64,000 bases of DNA, from positions 77,727,121-77,791,120 of the forward strand of contig NC_071353.1 of the NCBI RefSeq assembly GCF_943734655.1. The letters are read 5' to 3'. The position numbers and the translations under genes are program-made. Position 1 is the stretch's first letter. The number at the start of each line of letters is the position of its first letter. The DNA is from Sabethes cyaneus (Eukaryota > Arthropoda > Insecta > Diptera > Culicidae). Positions 11,257 through 26,633 of the stretch are shown piece by piece. A model generated the notes under the pieces. The model saw only the letters and a program-made list of their open reading frames with translations. It was not told where the DNA came from and ran no database searches.

Positions 11257-11379
11257 GGGTGATTGATGTATTTTGGACAGGCGTTACGCGTACGCTATTT
11301 TGGACATTTACGGCAAAATCAAACGGAACTCTCCAAAATAGCGTACGCGTAACCCCTGTCCAAAATACATAAATCACCC
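11257..11379. mobile_element. 123-bp snap-back MITE, copy 2
   Basis: Same TA-flanked palindromic MITE as at 9910-10032 (TA at 11255-11256 and 11380-11381), with the same loop sequence and a few arm differences, including GATTGATG for GATTTATG. Confidence 0.85.
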
Positions 11380-11482
11380 TATCATAAAAACAACGCTTAG
11401 TGGAAATACCTCAAGATGTAACTGACATTTTTGGTACTGAGTATCACTTGTCTTTTCGAATTTGTTGATACTGTTTCTTTTT

Positions 11483-11523
11483 GACGTAGAACTATGTCTT
11501 ACCGCAGGGTGTCAATCCAAAAT
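11483..11523 (+). repeat. C-block of the A-B-C-F-D repeat, left piece
   Basis: Starts with GACGTAGAACTATGTC (11483-11498) and continues CTTACCGCAGGGTGTCA, colinear with the C block at 51785. The repeat is interrupted at 11524 by the copia element and resumes at 16115. Confidence 0.7.
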
Positions 11524-11888
11524 TGTTGAAATGAATTACCGCACCAATTTGTCGTTCAGTGTAGCAGGGAAACTGTTATACGGTTCCAGCAGAATGCCGG
11601 CTGTCATCATAACGTCAGCTGTCAGACGACGCCAGCTGTCAGAACGACTCCAGCTGTCAGACGACGCCAGCTGTCAGAACGACTCCAGCTGTCAGACGAC
11701 GCCAGCTGTCATAAACAACTCACTATTGTAGGATCATGTGTTTATAGAATAATAAGTATTGTTTCTCATATCAATCGTTATTATAATGTAACCAAGTTTC
11801 ATGACCTCGATACATGTTACCAATAAAATTTACCTATTACTCAGGCTAGATAAATAGAGTATTTCTATTAATCTACCCAGGTCCAACA
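11524..11888 (+). repeat. 5' LTR of Ty1/copia element
   Basis: 365 bp, TGTTGAAATG...CAGGTCCAACA, with TSD AAAAT (11519-11523) outside. It differs from the 3' LTR by one visible substitution, a 1-nt indel and one extra 35-bp pair of repeats, so insertion is recent. A tandem array of 17- and 18-bp CAGCTGTCAG units lies in the probable U3 (about 11615-11710). Confidence 0.95.
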
Positions 11889-11904
11889 GGTTATAGGCCC
11901 AGCC
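11889..11904 (+). promoter_or_regulatory. copia primer-binding site
   Basis: GGTTATAGGCCCAGCC directly follows the 5' LTR. It resembles the Drosophila copia PBS, which pairs with an internal fragment of initiator tRNA-Met rather than the tRNA 3' end (family knowledge). Confidence 0.75.
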
Positions 11905-12134
11905 AACCTCAAGATCATCTAGTGGAGACTAGAGTTTTTGTGGATTAGGGTTACTAATCCTAGGAAGAAATTCCTTTATTTGAAAAGCTAACCAGTAGTC
12001 AGCTGGTAGAGCAGACACAGTAGGTAACTGGCAGTCCACGAATCCAGTAGTAAACTGGGAATCCACACACCCAGTCGTTAACTGGAGATACCAGCGCACC
12101 TAGCGGCAACTGACGGAAAAGCAGCCAACCGGTG

Positions 12135-12680
12135 AAAGAGGTTCAATCTGGATAGTTCCCGTGCTCAATTTACTTGCGGGACTTCAGGTTTTTTGACCCT
12201 GGTGCAATACTGTTGCTGAACGTGATATTTACGGTGGTTAACCGGATGGTTCCCGAATTCATTTTACTTGCGGGACGTCACATCTTTTGATTCGACTGTA
12301 GCAAAACTGCAGAACGTGACATTGTCGGTAGTTAACCGGATGGTTCCCGAGTTCGATTTACTCGTGGGACATCGGACACTTTGGACGTGATATTTTCGGA
12401 GGTTAACCGGATAATTCCTGAGTACGATTTACTCGTGGGACATCTGACACTTTGGACGTGATATTTTCGGTGGTTAACCGGATGATTCCTGAGCTCACTT
12501 TACTCGCGGGACGTCAGACCCTTTGATCCTGTTGCAGCAAAACTGCTGAACGTGTATTTTCGGTGGTTAATCGAATGGTTCCAGAGTATAATTTACTTAC
12601 GGGACTTTACATCTTTTGATCCGATTGCAGCAATACTACTGTACGTTATACTTTCGGTGGTTAACCCGGTAATTCTCTGC
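12135..12680 (+). repeat. tandem repeats in copia 5' leader
   Basis: About seven degenerate units of 70-97 bp, each with GGTTAACCGGATGGTTCC-, TTTACTYGYGGGAC- and TGGACGTGATATTTTCGG-like segments, starting near 12145, 12236, 12333, 12403, 12475, 12563 and 12658. They lie between the PBS and the gag start, in untranslated leader. Confidence 0.85.
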
Positions 12681-12699
12681 ATACTTCGATTCTGCCAAC

Positions 12700-15600
12700 A
12701 TGGCGGATAGGAACAACGGCGGCAGCGGTCGACGGAACGGTGGCTACGAGAGGGGCACTCTCGAGTTCACATTGCCGTTGACTGCAGTACGAGGCTTCGA
12801 TCGGGTAACAATCTTCGATGGCAAACGAGCCACCTTTCCAGCATGGAAGTGGCGTGTGGAGCATCGTCTGGCAAAAATGCAGCTGATACACACACTGCTG
12901 CGTACACCGATGGAGGAAACGTTCTATAAACCAGTAGAGGGAGCTACTCCTGAGCAGGAGGCAGCAAGAAAGAAAAAGCTGCAGAAGCGATTATTCGAAG
13001 ACATTGAAGCCATGGATGAAATTATTATGCTGATCAACAACGAAGTGTTGAACAAGGTCATCGGTCTGGAATATGCAAAGGAAGTCATGGACGTTCTTGT
13101 AAAGACGTACCAGAAATCCGGTACTGCCGCAGTAGTAAATATGCGAGACCGTCTCTTTGGTATAAAGCATAAGAACTTACAAACACTTGAAAAGATATTT
13201 GAAGAGTACGATTTAGTGCTAAGGGAGCTGGATTGTATGGGTGCCAATATCTCGCATGCAGAGAAGGTGCATGCCCTGCTAATTGCTATACCGACGAAGT
13301 ACAAATTTATCAAGGGGTCACTAATGATTCAATCTCATGAAGAGCTCTGTAAGAAAACAATCGCCGAAATAAAGCAGGTATTCGTGGACGCAGAAGTTGA
13401 TGAACCCGAAGAAGAGAAAAGTCACAACTTTGCATTGAAAGCTAAGAAGTTAACCAGCAGATGTTTTGTATGCAATGAAATTGGACACTATAAGAGTAAT
13501 TGTCCACTGTTGCAAAGGTACAATGAAAAAGAAATACGATTTCAGAGCAAGACAGAAACCAAGAGAGCATACGTGATGAGAAATGACAGAAACATCAATA
13601 GAGGTAGCAAAATAATCAGAGCCATAGCAGATTCAGGAGCATGCGACCACAGAGCGAATGACAAGTCGCTGGCGGAAGAAGAGGAGTTGCGTAAACCAAT
13701 CAAGGAAACAACTGCAAAAGTTAATGGAAACCTTCGGGCTACGAAGCGTGCTTCACTTTCGATAATTAAATTGAGTGAAGATAATAAAAGGGTTACTTTT
13801 ACGAACGAAAAGGTCATTTTCGAGAACGAAGTTGATACTTCGGGGAAGTTTGTCAATGGATTGAACAAACAAGAAATCTGCTCAGCATTGGATAGAAATC
13901 AAGTGAGTCTTAATACTTGGCATAAAAGACTAGCGCACTTGACAAATCCGGGAATAGAGATGCTAATCACGAAGGGAATGGCTGAGGATATCAGCTGCAC
14001 TTCAGAAGTGATAGAGATAGCAAATGAATGTAATGGTTGTTTGGCGGGGAAGCGGGTAGCTTTCGAATTTCAAAGCATGAAAAAGCCAAAATCAAAGCAA
14101 CCATTAGAATTGGTAAAATTCAGATATTTGCGGCAGCATAGAGCAGTAAACCTGACACTGTTATCGTTGTCTAATGAACGATTGTCGGAGGAAACCAAAA
14201 AGAAGGCAATGGTTGAGGGTATCAACTACACTTCAGGAGTATATACAGTGAATGTATTTTTGATAAGGAAGCGGGCAGCTTTCAGATTTCAAAACTTGAG
14301 AAAGCCAAGATTAAGACGATTGTTAGAATTGGTCAAATTCAGACGTTTATGGAAGCATGGAGCAGTAAACGTACGATTGTCGGAGAAAACGAAAGGGAAG
14401 AAGGAAATGGTTGAGGGTATCAACTATACTTCAGTGAGAGATACAGCAGATCTACGTTTGGTAGGGAAGCAGGCAGCTTTCAAATTCCAAAGGCTGAGAA
14501 AGCTAAGATCGAAACGATCATTAGAATTGGCAAAATTTAGATGTTTACGGAAGTATGGCGCAGTAAACATGCGACAACTGTCAGCTTACAAACAATTGTC
14601 GATGAAAATGAAGAAAATCGATGTTCAAAAGAGGAAACGAATGGTTGAGGGAATCAACTGTACGTCAACAATAAATGCAGCAAATAAATGTAAGGGTTGT
14701 TTGGCAGGGAAGCATGCAGCTTTTAAATTTCATTTTTGGAAACAGCCAAGACGAAACCGAATATTAGTATTACTGCATTTAAACATTTGTGGAAGCATAG
14801 AGCAGAAAACAAACGATGGTTATCGTTGTTTTGACACCTTTAGAGATGACTACATGCACTTTGTCAGGTTCGATAATGTTGGGGAAGTCGAGAATTATGA
14901 TCTTCGAAATGATCATATAGAGCTACAATCATTACGACGAAGAAAGAGAGATAAAAGACGACGGTTCTGGTATCAAGAATATACAGCCACTATGACTAAA
15001 GAGGGGATACCTCAAAACATAGAGGAACTGAAGAAACTCGAAGACCGGCAAGAATGGAAGCGTGCTATTCAAGAAGAAATAGATTCGCTACATCAAGATA
15101 ACATCTGGACAGTGGTCAACTGTGTTCCAAAAGGTGTAAAGACTGTCTATTCAAAATGGACATTCTCGGATGCATATGTCGACGATATTTTGCTCATTGC
15201 CAAGGTTATTGGTGATAGAATATGGATTAAGAAAAAGCTTGGAAGGTTATTCCAAATGGAAGATTTATTTAAAGTTAAGCATTTCCTAGATAAGGAAATA
15301 AATCGCGACTCTGAAAAACAGATGCTAGGGATTTTCCAATCTCAATACGTAGAGAAACTGCTGAAGAGATATGGAATGAGCAATTGTATGCCAGTGGGGG
15401 CACCATTGGATACAAATACTAAATGGTTCAAGACCGGATTGAGCGGGACAGGTGAAGCTGAGTTGTTTGCCTTGTGTGCAGCAACAAAAGAAGGCATGTG
15501 GTTAACAAAGCTTCTGGATGAGTTGGGGATACCAATAAATCCTTTTACAATAATGGAAGACAGCACACCATGCATCAGCATAGCAGAGGAACCCCGATCA

Positions 15601-15789
15601 CACCAACGGTTAAAACACTTGGATATAAAGTATCTGTTCATCAGGGATCAAATCAAGGATGGCAGGCTAAAGCTTCAGTACATACCCAGCGCAGAACAAC
15701 CAGCTGATGCATTCACAAAGGGGTTACCTAAAGATACACATAGAAGGCTATTCAATGTGTTGAACGTGCAAATTGCGGGGAAGTGTTGA
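12700..15789 (+). CDS. gag-pol: rearranged copia Gag-Pol, one open frame, catalytic regions deleted
   Basis: 1029 codons from ATG at 12700 to a TGA that lies inside the 3' LTR. In order: copia-type Gag; zinc knuckle CFVCNEIGHYKSNC (~253-266); protease active-site region ADSGACDHR (~310); pre-integrase zinc region WHKRLAHL...CNGCLAGK (~407-450); then about three further degenerate tandem copies of the segment MxEGINYTS...AAFxFQ...LELVKFR (13978, 14207, 14408, 14641); then NICGSIEQKTNDGYR, where the expected catalytic Asp (HSDLCGP type) is Asn. Most of the integrase core is missing. Reverse transcriptase keeps its N-terminal lead (EWKRAIQEEIDSLHQDNIWT) fused to AYVDDILLIAK, so fingers and palm are gone. 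RNase H is shortened and ends LSGTGEAELFALCAA...HLDIKYLFIRD...ADAFTKGL. Copia proteins are usually near 1400 residues. Gag and protease could work; transposition would need a helper. Confidence 0.9.
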   Translation: MADRNNGGSGRRNGGYERGTLEFTLPLTAVRGFDRVTIFDGKRATFPAWKWRVEHRLAKMQLIHTLLRTPMEETFYKPVEGATPEQEAARKKKLQKRLFEDIEAMDEIIMLINNEVLNKVIGLEYAKEVMDVLVKTYQKSGTAAVVNMRDRLFGIKHKNLQTLEKIFEEYDLVLRELDCMGANISHAEKVHALLIAIPTKYKFIKGSLMIQSHEELCKKTIAEIKQVFVDAEVDEPEEEKSHNFALKAKKLTSRCFVCNEIGHYKSNCPLLQRYNEKEIRFQSKTETKRAYVMRNDRNINRGSKIIRAIADSGACDHRANDKSLAEEEELRKPIKETTAKVNGNLRATKRASLSIIKLSEDNKRVTFTNEKVIFENEVDTSGKFVNGLNKQEICSALDRNQVSLNTWHKRLAHLTNPGIEMLITKGMAEDISCTSEVIEIANECNGCLAGKRVAFEFQSMKKPKSKQPLELVKFRYLRQHRAVNLTLLSLSNERLSEETKKKAMVEGINYTSGVYTVNVFLIRKRAAFRFQNLRKPRLRRLLELVKFRRLWKHGAVNVRLSEKTKGKKEMVEGINYTSVRDTADLRLVGKQAAFKFQRLRKLRSKRSLELAKFRCLRKYGAVNMRQLSAYKQLSMKMKKIDVQKRKRMVEGINCTSTINAANKCKGCLAGKHAAFKFHFWKQPRRNRILVLLHLNICGSIEQKTNDGYRCFDTFRDDYMHFVRFDNVGEVENYDLRNDHIELQSLRRRKRDKRRRFWYQEYTATMTKEGIPQNIEELKKLEDRQEWKRAIQEEIDSLHQDNIWTVVNCVPKGVKTVYSKWTFSDAYVDDILLIAKVIGDRIWIKKKLGRLFQMEDLFKVKHFLDKEINRDSEKQMLGIFQSQYVEKLLKRYGMSNCMPVGAPLDTNTKWFKTGLSGTGEAELFALCAATKEGMWLTKLLDELGIPINPFTIMEDSTPCISIAEEPRSHQRLKHLDIKYLFIRDQIKDGRLKLQYIPSAEQPADAFTKGLPKDTHRRLFNVLNVQIAGKC
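13978..14830 (+). repeat. in-frame tandem duplication of pre-integrase segment (4 degenerate copies)
   Basis: Copies start with ATGG(C/T)TGAGG at 13978, 14207, 14408 and 14641 (229, 201 and 233 bp apart). Copies 1 and 4 keep the paired cysteines (CNGC, CKGC) while copies 2 and 3 have lost them (VNVFLIRK, DLRLVGK). All copies stay in frame with no stop. Confidence 0.85.
15775..15783 (+). promoter_or_regulatory. copia polypurine tract
   Basis: GCGGGGAAG immediately precedes the 3' LTR, the expected place for plus-strand priming. It overlaps the last codons of the open frame. Confidence 0.7.
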
Positions 15790-16114
15790 AATGAATTACC
15801 GCACCAATTTGTCGTTCAGTGTAGCAGGGAAACTGTTATACGGTTCCAGCAGAATGCCGGCTGTCATCATAACGTCAGCTGTCAGACGACGCCAGCTGTC
15901 AGAACGACTCCAGCTGTCAGACGACGCCAGCTGTCATAAACAACTCACTATTGTAGGATCATGTGTTTATAGAATAATAAGTATTGTTTCTCATATCAAT
16001 CGCTATTATAATGTAACCAAGTTTCATGACCTCGATACATGTTACCAATAAAATTTACCTATTACTCAGGCTAGATAAATAGTAGTATTTCTATTAATCT
16101 ACCCAGGTCCAACA
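15784..16114 (+). repeat. 3' LTR of Ty1/copia element
   Basis: 331 bp with the same termini as the 5' LTR, followed by TSD AAAAT (16115-16119). The first bases TGTTGA supply the last Cys codon and stop of the open frame. It has one 35-bp repeat pair fewer than the 5' LTR. Confidence 0.95.
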
Positions 16115-16250
16115 AAAATTTGGATTCAACCCAGCGTCACGAAAGAATGAAAGATTTTGAACGCTAATAGCTCTGCCAATTATGAATGGATTTTCATGGT
16201 TTAGATACCGATCGGCTCATTAAAGATGTAGCAATAATGTGATTTCTCTT
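16115..16250 (+). repeat. C-block of the A-B-C-F-D repeat, right piece
   Basis: Resumes after copia with AGCGTCACGAAA, then TTTTGAACGCTAATAGC, colinear with 51850-51890. Similarity fades after about 16200. Confidence 0.6.
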
Positions 16251-17254
16251 GTAACATTCTTTTTCAATCACTAATTATTAAAAATTACCGAACAGTTTCA
16301 AGGTCAAATTATCGCATACATTTTCTTTGTGATCGCCTTGCTCCACAGCAAATATATTATATTAACAATATAGTTCACTTCGCAAAATCCCATATATCCG
16401 AAGAGACGCAAAAGTAACACCCTCTTGCGGACAAAAAGGTGACTAAAAGTTTTTGCAAAAAAATGTTTAAGCGTGTAACCAATATATGGGTCATTCCATT
16501 TCAAACGTACACAAGGTTTGGATCCGACCATCAGCGATTTCAACCAAAGTTGGCATAATTGTTCATTCCGACCCCACACAGGATTGATCAATCCCCCTAG
16601 CAGTGGCGCTATTTCCTTTTTTACAGATTTTCAAAAAAAGTCATTTTTCGGGCTCAAATATCTCTGAAACAGTTTGATGTGAACACATGCCAATATACTT
16701 TTTCTATTCGCTATGACGGCGTTGCTGATATTGCTCAGGGTTTTGCGTGAGAAAAAAAGAAAGGGAAGTATTTTTGCTTTTATCATCACGCACACGTTGA
16801 CAGTTCGGCATGAGATTTTCTTTAAGTGCGAGCAGCCTACGAAATCTTTTTCAATGCCGTCATTGCGAATGGATTTTTGGCCGCGCAATCGAATGATGTT
16901 ATCAGTTTTTATCTAATTTATCAACATCATACATTTTTTTGCAATTTAAAACGAAAAATGCGAATGTCTCAAAACACCCCCAATTTTATTTTCAAATAAA
17001 TATGCTCAAAATGTTCGCCAGAAAATTCTACATAAGAATCACTTAACTAGAAAAAATAATATTGGTAGTTTGGGAGATATGGCGTTTTGAATATCTGGGG
17101 CATGCGTAATTTTAACTGAATTGTTAACGAAAGTATGTTTAAACACGTCTACCTGAAACTTCCGGACATTTTCAAGGCTTAATAATGTATTTTAATGAAA
17201 AATATGCATTTTCAACATAGAATCAGCATAATAAATTTTGATGTTCTGGATTCT
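16251..17254. other. 1 kb without recognised gene
   Basis: AT-rich DNA with short unconvincing frames on both strands (for example 16304-16591 minus, 16713-16916 plus). No terminal repeats or tRNA-like boxes noticed. Confidence 0.45.
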
Positions 17255-17284
17255 ATTGTATATCTATACCTATAAAGAAGGATT

Positions 17285-23678
<6,394 letters not shown>

Positions 23679-23759
23679 CGTATGTTCCTTATAGAATCGA
23701 AAACTACTGAACCAATCGGCATGAAAATATGCATGTAGAGGTTTTTTGGGGCCAGGAAA

Positions 23760-24730
23760 GGTTTTAGTGATGGTTAGAAACCCCTCCCACCACTAAGAGG
23801 GGGGGCTCCCATACAAATGAAACACAAATTTCTGCATAACTCGACAACTAAACAAGCAAATAGAACAAAATTTGGCATGTGGGTGTTTTCGGTGACAAGA
23901 ATTTATTCTATGGTAAATTGAGATCCCTCCCCTCTTAATAAGGGGAATTGTAACTCCTCTCCTCTTTAAAAGGGGGGGCTTCCATACAAATTTCCTCATA
24001 ACTCGAGAACTAATCAAGCAAATGGAACCAAATTTGGCATGTGAAGGTTTTCGAGGGCAATAATATTTTCTATAGTAAATTAGGACCCCTCCCCACTTTA
24101 AGAGGGGGGGCTCCTGTACCAAAGAAACACAATTTTCCTCATAACTCGAGAAGTAATTAAGCAAATGGAACCAAATTTGGCATGTGGGTGTTTTTGGAGA
24201 CAAAAATTTTTTCTATGATGAATTGGGACCCCTCCCCGTTTTAGGAGGGGGGGATCCTATACACAAAAAATACAAATTTCCTCATAATTGAAGAACTAAT
24301 CAAGCAAATGGAACAAAATTTGGCATGTGAAAGTTTTCGAGGGCAAGAATATTTTCTACGGTGAAAAAGGACCCCTCTCCACTTTAAAGGGGGGGCTCCT
24401 ATACAAACGAAATACAAATTTCCTCATAACTCGAGAACTATTCAAGCAAATGGAACAAAATTTGGCAAGTGGGTGTTTTTGGAGACAAAAATTTTTTCTA
24501 TGATGAATTAGGACCCCTTCCCCTTTTAAGAGGGGGGCTCCCATACAAATGAAACTTAAATTTCCTTATAACTTGAGAACTAATCAAGCAAATGGAACCA
24601 AATTTGGCATGTGGGAGATTTTGGAGTCTTGAATTTATTTTACGATAGTTAGAGACCTCTCACCCCTGTGGTAGGGGGATATGGACTCTCATACAAATAA
24701 AACAGAAATTTTTGCGAAACTCAAAAACTA
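23760..24730 (+). repeat. ~145-bp tandem array, about 7 units
   Basis: Units start near CCCCTCCC at 23780, 23930, 24087, 24228, 24370, 24512 and 24655. Each has a G-run core (GGGGGGGCTCC), CATACAAATGAAACACAAAT, TCATAACTCGAGAACTAATC, AAGCAAATGGAACC, AAATTTGGCATGTGGG. One shorter unit (23945-23990) is a partial. The array lies downstream of the microsatellite in the same element. Confidence 0.85.
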
Positions 24731-24979
24731 ATCGAACTCGAGAAATTCGAGACTCTTCCATAAAACATTAGTCAATACAAGACCACAAAAACTATCTATA
24801 GTAACACTAGATCATTCAGGACGAGACGGTCGCGAGTGTTGCCGGTGACCCGCCGTCGGAAGCGCCGCCCACTGGGGGGCTTGCAAAACTCGAGATTGTG
24901 ACAAAGATCATCCGAGATTCATGATTTATGTACAACACAGGTTAATTTGTGGCAATACGAAGTTTGTCGGGTCAGCTAG

Positions 24980-25307
24980 TATTTAAATAAAAGGAACAGA
25001 TTCGTACAAATTTTTATAGTTTTATTATTTAAGTGTCCTTGTTATTTAAGCGATATAATGCATTGTTATGTCGACTAATAAGGTATTTCACTCCTGAGAT
25101 TATTCGAAAGTTCGAAGTAATTTCGAAACTTGAAAATGGCTTTATTAATACTTCATTTCACTATGGGAACACTGGCTTAAAAACGAACGAAATTCAGAAA
25201 TTCGTTTGATATGTAAACAAGGGAACCAGCATAGTATTGGTAGTAACACAATTAAATTTTATACCTAACGTTACAATCTAGAAGAATGTCGTCATAGCGT
25301 TAGAGAT
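24980..25307. other. intergenic, no feature seen
   Basis: AT-rich sequence following the CTAG end of the mini-me-like element. Nothing recognised. Confidence 0.45.
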
Positions 25308-25940
25308 AGGTCAAGACTAAAAACTTGAGATTAGTCTATTACATAGGAACGGGGCCTTCCCTCGAAAACCCGCGCCGAGAAACGCAGCTAACACAAGCTG
25401 ACAGACGAACAACGTCACGTGCAGTACCTTGCAAGTCGCAAGGGCCGGCATAGTGTCGTCGTCCTGAAAGTAAACAGTAGTTAGATTAAAACTTCTCGCT
25501 CGGTGGTAATCTGCAATTGATGTAGGAAGCGGCACAATATGTGTCGATAACCCAACCAAACGCGTCGCTATTCTTGAGAAGTGGATTTTGCGGTCTCCTT
25601 TTGTCCAGCGCCTCTATGGTTCAAAGGTACAAGTACCAGCGAACCACATGCCCTGGCGGGTGTTGTGGGTTTGAATCCGGTTATAATCTTAGATTACAGC
25701 TTGGTTCGACTCATGCACCCTCCAGCATTGGACAAAAGGTAGGAGTCAAAATGACTACTTGTCAAGCATAGCTACCAATACCCCCCCTTCCTTTCCGCTC
25801 TTCCCACCTTCACAAAAAAAAAATTCATTTCTTTCCCTACCGTCCCCTTCATCAATTGTAGAACCATCGTTTCAAAAAATATTAATATATATGTATGACC
25901 GCATTTCAAGGTCAAGACTAAAAACTTGAGATTAGTCTAT
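25308..25940. repeat. SINE-like unit between 32-bp perfect direct repeats
   Basis: A 32-bp sequence beginning AGGTCAAGACTAAAAAC and ending GAGATTAGTCTAT is repeated exactly at 25308-25339 and 25909-25940. The 569 bp between hold a plus-strand A box TGGTTCAAAGG (25617-25627) and B box GGTTTGAATCC (25668-25678), then a C/T-rich region and an A9 run (about 25817). The repeats are longer than ordinary SINE target duplications. Confidence 0.6.
25617..25678 (+). repeat. tRNA-derived SINE promoter (A and B boxes)
   Basis: A box TGGTTCAAAGG and B box GGTTTGAATCC about 50 bp apart, a RNA polymerase III type 2 promoter layout. The surrounding sequence does not fold as a tRNA. Confidence 0.55.
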
Positions 25941-26152
25941 AACAATTTTTGGATATCATCAAAATACGCGAGAATTTTGTTAATAGCTGGGTGCGTGAGG
26001 GAGATACGGTTCGTTAATTGGGTGTTCGTTAGTTGGGCCACGCTCCAACTTGAATGTCAAAATTCTATTGAACTTTTGAGTTTAAAAATTTCAAACAACT
26101 GTCAGTCAGCCCAATTAGCGAATCTGCTGAAGTGCAGTCGTGACCCAATTAA

Positions 26153-26349
26153 GGTTCAAACACGCGTCGTTGATTTCTGGGATTACAAAAGCATTTTTTA
26201 GACTCAAGACAAAAGTCATATTCATGAAACTTTATCATTGTGTTTTGACAGACACAAAGAACACAATAATAAAATTTCGTACATATCTTTTGTTTTGTGC
26301 ATAAAAACTGCGTTTGATATCCCAGAAATCAATGACGCGTGTTTGAACC
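26153..26349. mobile_element. 197-bp TTAA-flanked MITE
   Basis: TTAA at 26149-26152 and 26350-26353 flank inverted arms of about 45 bp starting GGTTCAAACACGCGTC, then TTGATTTCTGGGAT on each side. TTAA targets suggest piggyBac mobilisation. No coding. Confidence 0.8.
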
Positions 26350-26633
26350 TTAACGGATTCAGGCTGTACACCGATTCTGACACTGGTAAAAATATTTGTT
26401 TTTAGCATCACAAATTACACAAAATACATACCAAAAATACGATATAATTATTTAGCACTATTATTTACTTAATGCTATTTTACGCCACATATATGTCAAT
26501 ATGGTGTGAAAGACAAGTTGGTGAAAAGTTGGTTCGATTCGAATCAAAATTTTAATACCGTATGTGGTGAGACGTCTTAATTATCTGTGACCTGACTAAG
26601 CAATGTGAATAGCGTCACCTATGAAATAAAGTA

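Noticed and set aside
23793..24544. Minus frames with repeated PxxAKFxSICLxS segments
   Set aside because: Translation of the ~145-bp non-coding tandem array; the repeated peptide only mirrors the DNA repeat.
25317..25559. Minus 80-codon frame as a host peptide gene
   Set aside because: Lies inside the SINE-like unit between direct repeats. No motif and no paralogue in the window.
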